From Isoetes taiwanensis (taxonomy: Eukaryota; Streptophyta; Lycopodiopsida; Isoetales; Isoetaceae): DNA of 64,000 bases. The DNA is taken from contig JAJEKV010000236.1 of assembly GCA_021234155.1 (NCBI GenBank), positions 120,001 through 184,000 of the forward strand. Reading direction: 5' to 3'. Positions 22,067 to 31,802 of this stretch are shown in pieces (position 1 is the stretch's first letter; each line of letters starts with the position of its first letter). The translations under genes and the position numbers were made by a program. The notes beneath the pieces were generated by a model, which was not told the origin of the DNA, searched no databases, and worked only from the letters and a program-made list of their open reading frames with translations.

Positions 22067-23598
22067 GTGGTGATTCTGGCCATATTCTTGGTGTTTCTGG
22101 CCATTTAGGTGGTGTTTCTGGCCACACCTTTGGTGTTTCTAGCCAGAAAAGTGGTGTTTCAAGCGACATCCTTGGTGTTTCTGGCCACAAGAATAGAACA
22201 TGTAAAACATTGAGTGGTGTTTAAGGTAGTGGTGTTTCTGGCCATATTCTTGGTGTTTCTGGCCATTTAGGTGGTGTTTCTGACCAATTTGAGTGGTCTT
22301 TCTGGCCAATTGAGTGGTGTTTCTGGCCAGGCATATGGTGTTTTTGGCCAAGCCAGTGGTGTTTCTGGCCAAGTGTTGTGAACACATATTTGCAACCTCC
22401 AATTGGAATACAATACCTAGAACATTGAGAAGGATAATTGGAATACAATATATAGAACATTGAGACCTTTAAATGGAATACAATATCTAAAACATTGAGA
22501 AGAGTGGTTGCAATACAATATCTAAAACCTTGAATTGCAACTTTCAACAAGTGAGTGCAACCCCTTGTAGAAATATGAGTGCCACATCCTTGGTGTTTCT
22601 GGCCACAAGAGTACAACATGTAAAACATTGAGTGGTGTTTCTAGCCATTTAGGTGGTGTTTCTGGCCAATTTGAGTGGTGTTTCTGGCCAATTGAGTGGT
22701 GTTTTCGCCGGGCAAATGGTGTTTTGGCCAATTTGAGTGGTGTTTTCGGCCTATTGAGTGGGTGTTTCGGCCAAGTGTTGTGAACACATATTTGCAACCT
22801 CCAATTGGAATACAATACCTAGAACATTGAGAAGGATAATTGGAATACATTATATAGAACATTGAGACCTCTAAATGGAATACAATATCTAAAACATTGA
22901 GAAGAGTGGTTGCAATACAATATCTAAAACCTTGAATTGCAACTTTCAACAAGTGAGTGCAACCCCTTGTAGAAATATGAGTGCCACATCCTTGGTGTTT
23001 CTGGCCACAAGAGTACAACATGTAAAACATTGAGTGGTGTTTAAGGTAGTGGTGTTTCTGGCCATTTAGGTGGTGTTTCTGGCCAATTTGAGTGGTGTTT
23101 CTGGCCTATTGAGTGGTGCTTCTGGCCAAGTGTTGTGAACACATATTTGCAACCTCCAATTGAAATACAATACCTAGAACATTGAGAAGGATAATTGGAA
23201 TATTATATAGAACATTGAGACCTCTAAATGGAATACAATATCTAAAACATTGAGAAGAGTGGTTGCAATACAATATCTAAAACCTTGAATTGCAACTTTC
23301 AACGAGTGCAACCCCTTGTAGAAATATGAGTGCCACATCCTTGGTGTTTCTGGCCACAAGAGTACAACATGTAAAACATTGAGTGGTGTTTCTAGCCATT
23401 TAGGTGGTGTTTCTGGCCAATTTGAGTGGTGTTTCTGGCCAATTGAGTGGTGTTTTCGACTGTGCAAATGGTGTTTTCGCCAATTTGAGTGGTGTTTCTG
23501 GCCTATTGAGTGGTGTTTCTGGCCAAGTGTTGTGAACACATATTTGCAACCTCCAATTGGAATACAATACCTAGAACATTGAAAAGGATAATTGGAAT
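22067..23598 (+). repeat. Composite satellite: 350-410 bp units containing GGTGTTTCTGGCCA arrays, locus 3
   Basis: Four copies of a block starting GTGTTGTGAACACATATTTG (22372, 22781, 23130, 23527) followed by ACCTCCAATTGGAATACAAT, ATTGAGAAGGATAATTGGAA, and CCTTGAATTGCAACTTTCAA. Each block is followed by 5-9 GGTGTTTCTGGCCA units. Spacings are 409, 349 and 397 bp. The last block stops after AAAAGGATAATTGGAATA, where retroelement integrase sequence begins at 23599. Confidence 0.9.
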
Positions 23599-25568
23599 AT
23601 CCTGCCAAAAAGCACTCATAAACTTAGAATCTCTGTCAGATATTATCTCCCGAGGCATGCCATGGAGCCTAAAAATCTCCTTCACAAATAGCTTGGCAGT
23701 ATCTAATGCGGTGTCCGTAGTCTTGCAAGGCACAAAATGTGCCATCTTAGATAACTTGTCTACGACAACCATCAATGCATCCTTGCCTCAAAGAGTTCTA
23801 GGGAGTCCTGTGATAAAATCCATACTTATGACCTCCCACTTAGCATTTGGCACTCCCAATGGCTCTAAGGCACCTGGAATCCGAAGCTGCTCCGCTTTGG
23901 TTTGCTGGCACAACTGGCACTCCCGGATATATCTTGCTATCTGCTTCTTCATTCCCGGCCAGAAATAACTACTTCGAATCTTGAAGTAGGTCTTCATAAA
24001 ACCTGCATGCCCTGCTATTGGGTTGTTGTGTGCGTCATGAAGAATTAGCTTCCTTATACCTGACGATTCGGGCACACACAACTTATGTTTATGATACAAC
24101 AAGTTGCCTTCCTTCTTATAATGCTTGAAGGCTTTTCGTTCCTTATCTGTTCTAGCCTCCTTAGAGAGGCTCTCCCATACCTCCTTGAAATCACCATCAA
24201 ATGGTAATGTCTCCTCAATTTTCTTGCCATATCCACTCGAAAGAGTTGATATAGCGTTACAATGTGTTTTCGTTTCAAGGGGTCTTCTAGAAAGAGCATC
24301 ATCAACCACATTCAACTTACCTGGCTTATAAGCAATCTCAAAATCATACTCTTCTAGGAATTCCATCCACCTCCTTTGCCTCAGATTGAGGAGCGGTTGG
24401 GTAAAGATGTATTGGAGGCTCTGGTGATCAGTATCTAACTGAAACTTCCTCCCAAGCAAATAATGTCTCCAAATACGAAGAGCTCTCACAATAGCTAGAA
24501 GTTCCCGATCATGGGTTGGATAGCTCGCGCCGGTGTCGATTCAACTTCTTGGAATCATAGGCCACTACTCTTCCTTCTTGCATAAGGACTCCACATTGCT
24601 ATCTTGCTTGGCGTCTGTTGCTACTATCTTGTCCTTGTTTGGATCCGCGTAACTAACACCGGTGCTGTTGTTAAGGCTTCCTTAAGCTTTTCAAATGAAG
24701 CTTGAACATTTTCTAGCCAATGTGTTCTCCAATCTTTCACCTTAACACTCTTAGTGAGGTCCGGCCAAAGGGGACGCCCACTTAGCAAAGTCCTTCACTT
24801 AACTTCTGTAATAACCCGCTGCACCTAGAAAGCTTCTTACCTCCGCCACATTCTTTGGTGCTGGCAAATCCACTCATCGCTTCAATCTTTATGGGTCGGT
24901 GGAGATCCCTTCCGCCGATATGACATGGCCCAAGTACTCCACTCTTCGGTAGCAAAGTGGCATTTGGAGAGCTTTCCATACAAGCGATGTCGCCTTTAAC
25001 TTTTCCAACACCCTTCTCAAATCGCGACCATGATCTTCAATGGACTTGTTGTGAGACTAGAATGTCGTCGAAGAAGACAATGACAAACTCATCTAGGAAT
25101 TCCCCCTGAAGACGCCGTTCATGAGGCGCATGAAAGTTGCTGGAGCATTCGACAAACCAAAGGGCACATCGTAAACTCAAAGTGACCATACCGCGTTCTA
25201 AAGGCGGTCTTATGGATATCCTCTTCTTTTATTCTTATTTGATGGTATCCTGACCTTAAGTCGATTTTAGAGAATACCTTTGCTCCTTGGAGCTGGTCCA
25301 TTAAATCATCTGCCCTTGGCAATGCATACTTATTCTTTATCGTCTGCTTGTTGAGCTGGCGATAGTCTATGCACATTCTTAAGCTCCCATCTTTCTTCTT
25401 AACGAAGAGTATAGGTGCTCCAAAAGGAGACACACTTGCCCTAATAAAACCAAGCTCAAGCAATTCCTGGAGCTGCTTCTTGAGCTCAATCAATTCCGAG
25501 GTGCTCATTCTGTACAGCGCCTTACTGGTAGGCTTTGTATCTGGAGCTAATGTGATCTCACATTCCAC
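23599..25568 (-). pseudogene. pol: pol region: reverse transcriptase, RNase H and partial integrase
   Basis: The RT part (25119-25568) has [34 protein letters not shown] and [15 protein letters not shown]; after a frameshift the active-site block reads FFDD (25064-25075) where YVDD or FIDD is usual. RNase H (about 24130-24489) has LDTDHQSLQYIF, RRWMEFLEEYDFEI and KPGKLNVVDDALSRR. Integrase has its zinc domain (HDAHNNPIAGHAG...CQLCQQTKA, about 23890-24060) and two core acids ([16 protein letters not shown]); the catalytic Glu region is absent because the sequence ends at the satellite. At least four frameshifts (near 25140, 24980, 24500, 23790) make it nonfunctional as read. Confidence 0.85.
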
Positions 25569-26302
25569 ACCCCTAAAGGTGGTAGCTGTCGGATTTCCTC
25601 CGGGAATACATCCTTAAACTCTGAAATAAGCCTTGCTACTGGCTTGGGCAACTGATTCCCCTTTTGGTCGCTTCCATCCTGCTTATTGGGCTCAATTGCC
25701 TCTAACCTCAAAATGTAATCCACCTTATTTCTTTCTATACTTTTCCTTAGCTGCTTCAAAGAAATACACTGCATAGAAGAAGCTGCCTTCTTACCTTTCA
25801 CTATGAATTTGGTGCCGTCCGGTGCTGTCATGGCGACTTCATTGCGGTCACAGTCAATCATGGCTTTCGCTGGTTTTAGGAACTCCATTCCTACAAGGTC
25901 ATACCTTCTAATTTCCATGATCTCTGCCCCCATCGGCCACTTACTTCCACTAAGGTCTATGTCGAATGTGATCCTCCTCCCCTTAGTGTGCCGAATGGCG
26001 CCGTTTGCCATAGCAACTGGCCTTGGCTTAGACTTCAATACCTTGTTCTTCATTAGGGCAGCCAGCCTAGGAGAGGCAAAGTTGTGAGAGCTACCTGTGT
26101 CTATGAGGACTACATATGGGTTGCTATCTATGATTCCATCAGCCGCAATGACTGTCGACTGATTTTCAATATCACCTGACTCAATATTTGCACAAATATG
26201 GCACTCACCATCTATGAAGTCCTGGGCCTCATGCTGGTCGTCGTCTTCATCTGCTTCTGTTGGTGAATCCCAATCCCCAAGCTCTGCCAAAGCTGCCTGC
26301 AT
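25547..26302 (-). CDS. Aspartic protease region of element B
   Basis: A 251-codon open frame follows the zinc knuckle. It has an acidic linker, then [12 protein letters not shown] (about 26090-26101), the DTG active-site motif of retroviral-type aspartic proteases, followed by [16 protein letters not shown] and a [14 protein letters not shown] block. It leads into the spacer before RT ([17 protein letters not shown]). The upstream end is in frame with the knuckle at 26312-26353, so gag and protease share a frame here. Confidence 0.85.
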   Translation of the reverse strand: MQAALAELGDWDSPTEADEDDDQHEAQDFIDGECHICANIESGDIENQSTVIAADGIIDSNPYVVLIDTGSSHNFASPRLAALMKNKVLKSKPRPVAMANGAIRHTKGRRITFDIDLSGSKWPMGAEIMEIRRYDLVGMEFLKPAKAMIDCDRNEVAMTAPDGTKFIVKGKKAASSMQCISLKQLRKSIERNKVDYILRLEAIEPNKQDGSDQKGNQLPKPVARLISEFKDVFPEEIRQLPPLGVWNVRSH

Positions 26303-27558
26303 GACGAATGGGCAATCATGTGTTCGGTGCCCTGGCTGGAAGCACCTGAAACATAGCTTCTTCTCGATACACTCCTGTCTCTTCTCCTTCGGCAGACTGT
26401 CTAAAAGACGCTTTAGGGCACTACCCCCTGATGCATTCTGCGGCTTACGATCCCCAAAGTTCTTACCCTGAGCTCTTCCTTTTGCTGGCCTCCCGATGGC
26501 GTGAGTTGTTGATTGCTTACACCGTACTGCCCTTGGTACTGCCCTGTTGACTTTCCTTTGAAGGCCGACTGTTTCTCCCCTGGCGTTGCTGGAGCCTCTT
26601 CCAAACTTATGGCCTTATCCTCGGCTTCTGCCACTGATTTTGGGTTGATTGCTCGGACTAGCCTTTTGATATTGTTGTTCAATCCCTCAATGTAAGTTTC
26701 AACCGCTTGCCTTTCGAAACTCAGGGACATGGAGCCCGAGTCGCATGAATTCTTACGTGTACTTTGCTACCGACAAGGTACCCACGGTTCAATCAGAATT
26801 CTTTGGATCTGCGCCGCTAGTATGCGATCTAGGCACATAGTGTCTGCGAAAGGCCTTGCTGAAGGTCTTGAATCGCGAATCGTTCCTTTTGAGCTTGTTG
26901 GACTTTGCGTAGCCTTTCCACCAGATTCTAGCTGCTCCTATCAAGTTTGCTGTAGCAACCTTCCCTATATCCTTGTCCTTCATGCCATAAGAGTTGCCAA
27001 ATTCTTCCATCTCGTCAAGCCATGCTTCGCCTCCATACGACTGTCCTTCCCCGAGAACCGACCCAACTTCCTAGTCTTCCACACATTGCTCATAGCAGCA
27101 ATCCAACTTTCTTTTGGTAGTCATCTCGCCTTTCCTTGCCCCGCTCTTACCGCGGAAGTATCGGACTCACTTTTCGAAGCTAGAACCGTCTTGGCATGCC
27201 CAAGTGTCCGATGAACCTGAGCTAGGTGGTGTTGGAGTCCTTTTGTTTCTCCTTTTCCTCTTCCTGTCTCTGACATTTCCCTGATTGCCTTGCCCCTCCG
27301 GCTGTGGACCTTCCTCGATGCCTTGCTGGGGTAGTGGTGGAGGTGGAGGTGGTGCAGGTGCATATTCTTGGGCATTCATCAATGGGGTGGCCCAGTGGAT
27401 CAGCTGATGCATCTGATTCCTCATCTGGACGAGCCTTGCGTTGATTGATTCCACCGTCATTTCCTCGTTGTTGTCATCTTGATCACGTCCGAATAGGTTT
27501 CTGGGTACCCACTGGTGATGTCGGCCCTGGCCTTGAGAACCTGAGCCGGTGTTCCTTG
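26303..27558 (-). pseudogene. gag: gag of element B with one CCHC zinc knuckle
   Basis: The frame opens at 27558 just after a splice-acceptor-like TTGCAG and runs RNTGSGSQGQG, FGRDQDDNNEEMTVES and a proline run. After frameshifts come ANLIGAARIWWKGY and FSKAFRRHYVP (26790-27010), typical of the retrotransposon gag domain, then SFERQAVETYIEGLN and a glutamine-rich linker. The zinc knuckle CFRCFQPGHRTHDC (CX2CX4HX4C) is at 26312-26353. At least three frame changes occur, so the gene is broken or poorly resolved. Confidence 0.8.
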
Positions 27559-27790
27559 CTGCAAGGATTAATCATCAATACTTATTATTTAGGTTACACA
27601 TTAATCATGCTTATTTATTTTTGAATTCTTGTTAGATACAAAAGAAATCATATGAAAATCCCATTTACAAGTCAAGATCATGGTGAGACATTAATTAATA
27701 TCTATAGAAATACATTTAATGAATTACATGATAACAACTGAAGAGAGGATTTTCAATACAATTTAATTAATCTAGAAAGCAAGTTTTTCA
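27559..27790 (-). other. A/T-rich gap with an intron-like 3' end between ORF2 and gag
   Basis: On the minus strand the sequence drops to about 75% A+T after the end of ORF2 and finishes with ATTAATCCTTGCAG directly before the open gag frame. A GTATTG near 27740 could be the donor. The composition and acceptor are what a plant intron shows; splicing is inferred. Confidence 0.45.
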
Positions 27791-28440
27791 TCATCGATGC
27801 CCCCTCATAGATTTGAAGAAGTTCTTGACATTCTTCAATCGTAGCCCCTTGCCGACGTTCTGCAGAATTCTTGCCGCCGATCCTCCTTCTAATGCTCTTG
27901 CCATCTGTGGTGCCGGAAGTTCTGGTGCAGTTGCCGCCACTACTGACAAGTGTGCATCCCTGAGGTGGCCTCTGGCGAAGTCGAGAGAATGGAGAGCTAC
28001 GGCTCTCTTGAAGAGGATGACATGATCTGCTTTGTAGTCTATTCTTGCATGCTGCCCAAAGCCTGAAAGTGCTATAAGGAGCGCCACGGACTCCTCACCC
28101 CTTGGGCTAAACTCCTTATGAAAAACTATCATCTGTCCTTGACTAAGGGCCGGAAGGTAGTATCGGTGATTTGCCCTTAATTCCCCCGGCTCCCGTACCT
28201 CTCCTTGTTTTTTCTTTAGAACCGTCCTAATGCGGTAAAAGGTCTTCGTGGTCTCTCCACATCGTAGTTGGATTCTCAAGTTGATCTTTGCTAGAAGCTT
28301 CCGCATACTCGGGCGCTTGTCGGTGGAGCTTGACCTCTTCCCTACTTATACTGCTTTGGATCTGTTGGAATTCTTCTTACGGAATGATGGGTTCACGATC
28401 TTGATACATCCGCCTTATCTCTTTGGCACGCTTTGAATAT
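27791..28440 (-). pseudogene. Downstream half of accessory ORF2, element B
   Basis: Frames on the minus strand (28440 to 28250: AKEIRRMYQDREPIIP...; then 28306 to 27791, 171 codons) have protein-like content, including RANHRYYLPALSQGQM, ESVALLIALSGFGQHARIDY and VALHSLDFARGHLRDAHLSV. They continue from the 28550-29293 frame, with frameshifts between. No domain recognised. They lead directly to the intron-like gap before gag. Confidence 0.45.
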
Positions 28441-28549
28441 GCGACATGGTTTCCCCGTGGGAGTGTCGCTGGCTGCTTCCTTGGGATCTCTTGATAGGGT
28501 AGTCGATGAAGTCAGCTGCCACGTTTTCTGTGCAATTAGGCCTAGGAGC

Positions 28550-29293
28550 TCATCGATCCACGAGACCTTCTTCTTGGCAATGGGGAAGGTTGAGGGATGT
28601 CGCGGTGCAGTATGTACTCCTGGCCGATGATGGTGGAGTCAGGCCCGTGATACCAACAGACGGTTCGAAATCTCGCCTTAATACTTCCTGTTGTCGGGCT
28701 ATACGCCTCTCCATCCTTCTTGCCTCCCTCATTTCCCAACTTGGGTTCTCCTCCCCTTGCTCTTCGTAATCCTGCTCAATATGCAACATAGGTGTTCCCG
28801 ATCTGGGGCCGTAGTATTTGTACTCCGCAGTCTCGATCTCGTGGATATCTATCTGCTGCCTCCGAGTGTCGAGAGATGCCAAATCCAAAGGTTGAATTGA
28901 CGGTTCCCCTGGTTGGTTGACTGTGTTGTACTGCATGAATAAAGCTAGGGCTGCTTGGGCTGAGAGGTATCTATGCCTATGGTGCTTGCACGTCATGTAA
29001 TCTGGCATGTTTCTGGTTCTATCCCACAGCCTACTCTTGCCCCTGGCTCCCCCACCTATAGCTTGGGTAAGAGAGTCTAGAGAAACCCATTTCCCTCCCC
29101 TAGGTGGCAAGCTAACTTCCCCTGGTAGGATCTGCTGGTCATACTGGCACATGATGTCGGTGTAGTAGGGAGTTCTGGTCAATGTGGCATGGAGATCAAA
29201 GAGATGATCAAAGACATGGAAGGCTTGCTCGGCAGGGAATTCACGGATGTGGTTGGTCTCATTGTACCATCTAACAAAGCTCGATGGCGCCAT
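28550..29293 (-). CDS. Retroelement accessory ORF2, element B copy
   Basis: An open frame of 247 codons with ATG at 29293 (MAPSSFVRWYNETNHIREF). It contains FHVFDHLFDLHATLTRTPYY, a PPRGGKWVSLDSL block, RNMPDYM and SAQAALALFM; all align with the element A copy at 75-448. After about residue 125 it becomes charged (EDYEEQGEENPSWEMREARR, RRIARQQEVLRR). The W-Y...ER-like start and the TP.Y....EF-like segment recall plant retrotransposon ORF1 or putative-plant-transposon domains, a weak resemblance. The frame's end (about 28550-28600) is probably past a frameshift. Role unknown; its retention upstream of gag in both copies suggests it matters to the element. Confidence 0.65.
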   Translation of the reverse strand: MAPSSFVRWYNETNHIREFPAEQAFHVFDHLFDLHATLTRTPYYTDIMCQYDQQILPGEVSLPPRGGKWVSLDSLTQAIGGGARGKSRLWDRTRNMPDYMTCKHHRHRYLSAQAALALFMQYNTVNQPGEPSIQPLDLASLDTRRQQIDIHEIETAEYKYYGPRSGTPMLHIEQDYEEQGEENPSWEMREARRMERRIARQQEVLRRDFEPSVGITGLTPPSSARSTYCTATSLNLPHCQEEGLVDR

Positions 29294-29590
29294 TGAGCAG
29301 AGATAGCTATGAAAAAATGGCTTGTGGAGATGAGTAGGAGGCTGGAAAATCGCCTGAAGTGCTGGGAGCAGTTTTGATGGGGAGAAAATGACAAATGAGG
29401 CCCCTTTTTATAGACTAGGGATGCCTCGGGTTCCGTGCACAAGGGTTCTTGATGGGAAAAACTTTTGTTCCATGGCTATGGGTGTCCAAATGAGCTACCA
29501 TGAAGTGTAAATCTAAGCAAAACAAAGCAAGAAACACTACATGGCAGTTTGTTGGGTGAAAATTGGTCAATTTGGGCAAAAAATGGGGCT

Positions 29591-29871
29591 TAAATCGGGT
29601 CGAAGGAAGGCATAAAATGGCCTCTGTGCCGCTAACGCTTGGCTTCAAGGCGGTGTGACCCGATTTGGATCAATTTTGGGTTTGGATGAGCGTTTGGGGA
29701 ATTTGGAGATGCTAATATGACTGATTGGCACGATTCTAACCTAACTAGCAACTTTTCTCATGCAGATTGGACATGAAATGGCATCAAATCGGCGAAATCG
29801 GGTCGAGAAGGCATAAAATGGCCTGCGTCACTTTACGGCGGGTTTCTGTGTGTGACCGGTTTCATGGGTTT
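29591..29871. repeat. Two inverted-repeat hairpins between ORF1 and ORF2 of element B
   Basis: Hairpin 1 (29591-29666) pairs AAATCGGGTC with GACCCGATTT; hairpin 2 (about 29793-29871) pairs GAAATCGGGTC with GACCGGTTTC. Both loops contain GGCATAAAATGGCCT. They occupy the same place as the hairpin pair of element A and have a similar spacing (about 200 bp) but unrelated sequence. Flanking 29294-29590 and 29872-30306 show no gene. Confidence 0.7.
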
Positions 29872-30306
29872 GACCTATTTGCAAGAATTTTCCTAGAATT
29901 TGTCTAATGTTTGGCCTGCTATGGGTGTTTGGATCGCACTAGACCAGGAATTATGCTAGAAATTGAACTATTAGCTAGATTTCATACAAAAATCGAAACC
30001 AATTTACAAACAAAATTTTTGTATTATAAGGGGAATTAGTCAAATTACATTTGTTTTTTGGTAATTAATACAAAATTTGGGTCCTCAAGGGTACTCCTTG
30101 CGGATCCGGCGCGCCAAGTGTAGATCCTTGGGCATCAACGTTACCCTCTTTGCATGGATTGCGCAGAGGTTTCCTTCCTCGAACAGTTGGGTGAGCTCGG
30201 CCTCCGTAGCTACTCAACACCCTTGTCGTGAGCGATGTCACCCTGTAATCGGTGACGAATTCCTGCATCACCTCTCGCATGAGTCGCTCGAATGGTGCCT
30301 TCCTAA

Positions 30307-31041
30307 TCAGGAGATTAGTGCACTGTTGAAAGTGCTTAATCTCCCGAAAAACTCGGGCATGCCTGGAATTTGGTCCGTGATGGACCTTCTTGGGCTTCTC
30401 CGGTCGTGGCGGCTTGCTGGTTCTTCTTTGGTCGGCCGCCCTCCACGTGCCATTTGGACATTTTGCGGCGGATTACCGGTCATTATACCCCGTCCAGCGG
30501 CGAGGTATTCCCTGTACACTTCGGCGGCGTCTGAAGAGGCGCTCCTCTCGCAGGGCAAACGGTCGCTCGCCCGCCTTCTGCTTCTTGACCACCTTGGGTG
30601 GTTTGGGCCACTTCGGGTAAAGTGGTCTTGCGTCGGGGTTTGAGGACTCCCCCACGACCTCGTTCTCTTCCTCCTCTGCTTCCTCTTCGCCATCTCCTCC
30701 TTCTCCTTCTTCTTCCCTCCTTGTTGGGGAGGCTCCTCGATCCACTACGGTCCCTCGGGGCCGATCGTTCCCCTCCCTCTTAGTTCTGCGCTCCTCCTCC
30801 TAAGCTCCGCTCGCTCCCTCTTCTTCCGTCTTTGCTCTCGTCCAGGCCACTCCTTGACCTTCTCCTTGCCCTTCTTCTTGATGAAGAAGAAGGGCGGGCC
30901 TCGAAGCCCCTGCGCTGTCGGCCTCCTGGTCTCCCTCCCCGCTCCCGCCCTGCTGCTCTACCTCGTGTCGGTGGAGGCTCCAAAATGGCGGGACTCATCG
31001 GTTCGGCCCGGGTGCCCGGCCGAAGAAGCTGGCTAGCATTG
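30307..31041 (-). pseudogene. Body of accessory ORF1, element B (frameshifted, very basic)
   Basis: Continues ORF1 after the stop at 31042-31044. Minus-strand frames carry an FFFIKKKGKEKVKEW segment with an Arg/Glu-rich helix (RRKKRERAELRRRS), an acidic run, then LYPKWPKPPKVVKKQKAGER and, in another frame, DAAEVYREYLAAGRGI. These match the order of element A ORF1 (basic region, PFPTW..VKAPRPQRE, VYQKRIREH). At least three frameshifts. The long plus-strand open frame over this stretch is a shadow of the biased composition. Confidence 0.55.
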
Positions 31042-31221
31042 CTAGGCCTCCTCCTCAGAGACGTGGAAGGTGTCATCGCTGCTGGAGGAGAACACCTCTT
31101 CACCAGGCTTGGGTCGAAGGTGTGGCAGAATCTTCTTGACATGGCGATCTGCTGCTACGTGTGCCATCGAGAGTGTAGGCCTCTCTCCAAACTTCCTAGC
31201 TGTCTGCTTGGTGCGTGCCAT
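31042..31221 (-). CDS. Start of accessory ORF1: histone H3 tail-like N-terminus
   Basis: The ATG at 31221 opens a 59-codon frame beginning MARTKQTARK, identical to the start of histone H3 through Lys9 (counting Ala as 1), and then diverging: FGERPTLSMAHVAAD, HVKKILPHLRPKPGEEVF, SSSSDDTFHVSEEEA, stop. H3 has Ser at position 10; here it is Phe. A later VKK..PH.RP.PG stretch loosely recalls H3 residues 36-44 but could be chance. The serine-acid run aligns with ESSSSEDA in element A ORF1, which shows this is the real ORF1 start and that the stop at 31042 is probably a lesion. Alanine at position 2 should allow removal of Met, exposing an H3-like free end. Element A has MDHTKMYRK at the same place. 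Confidence 0.75.
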   Translation of the reverse strand: MARTKQTARKFGERPTLSMAHVAADRHVKKILPHLRPKPGEEVFSSSSDDTFHVSEEEA

Positions 31222-31789
31222 ACTTAACGGTCTAGCAAATGGGTGACATAAGGCTGAGCAAGAGAGATATGGTGGAGGAAAGAGTTTGGGAGGGAAATGA
31301 GGTGGCAGATATTTAAAAAGAAAGGTCCCTGGGAATATTCTCCTACCATAAATAGGCCTACTTATTAGCCCCCCTTTATTAATTACACCAATGTACCCTA
31401 ATTATTAGTACATATTTAATTATTGGTATCCATACTTAATTTCGTATTATACCTTAGAATTTTCGAATTTCCTAATAGTTTGAAGTATTTATTATGGATT
31501 TGCGCCATTTTTCACCCAGGTCTCAGATTGGCATGATTCTTCGACCCATTTTAGGTGAAATTTGATGCAGATGCATAATTTTCACTTCAAATTTACTAGA
31601 AGGTGAATTTGACTCATTCATTTCTTTGTCTAATACTTAACCTAATTTCGGACCCACTACCTAGGAGAAAACATTTTCCCCTATTTTCGAGGTTCGATGG
31701 TGGGAATTTTTTATTTCACACCCCTATAGGCCTGTTAGACTACTTTCATGGTTATGGTCAGTGCTAGTTCCTGGTCAACCAAGAACATC
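31222..31789 (-). other. Leader of element B between primer site and ORF1
   Basis: A/T-rich, no open frame of note. One weak inverted repeat (TTTTTCACC near 31508 with GGTGAAATTT near 31557) is the only structure seen. The leader is similar in length to that of element A (about 650 bp). Confidence 0.45.
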
Positions 31790-31801
31790 GCTCTGATACC
31801 A
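31790..31801 (-). other. Primer-binding site, initiator tRNA-Met type (element B)
   Basis: The sense strand reads TGGTATCAGAGC, one base from the LTR end CGTCACA. Twenty-one bases inside it match the element A copy closely (AAGAACAT.GCTCTGATACCA on the plus strand). Confidence 0.9.
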
Positions 31802-31802
31802 T

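Noticed and set aside
22139-23030. Minus-strand frames rich in QKHH and LARNT repeats
   Set aside because: Same satellite translated on the other strand; no start, no domain, unit length varies.
31081-31140. Reading the VKK..PH.RP.PG stretch of ORF1 as H3 residues 36-44
   Set aside because: The match needs two gaps and few residues agree; only the first ten residues are a firm H3 match.
30832-31227. Plus-strand ORF of 131 codons opposite ORF1
   Set aside because: Antisense shadow of the biased ORF1 sequence; the minus-strand reading has homology to element A.
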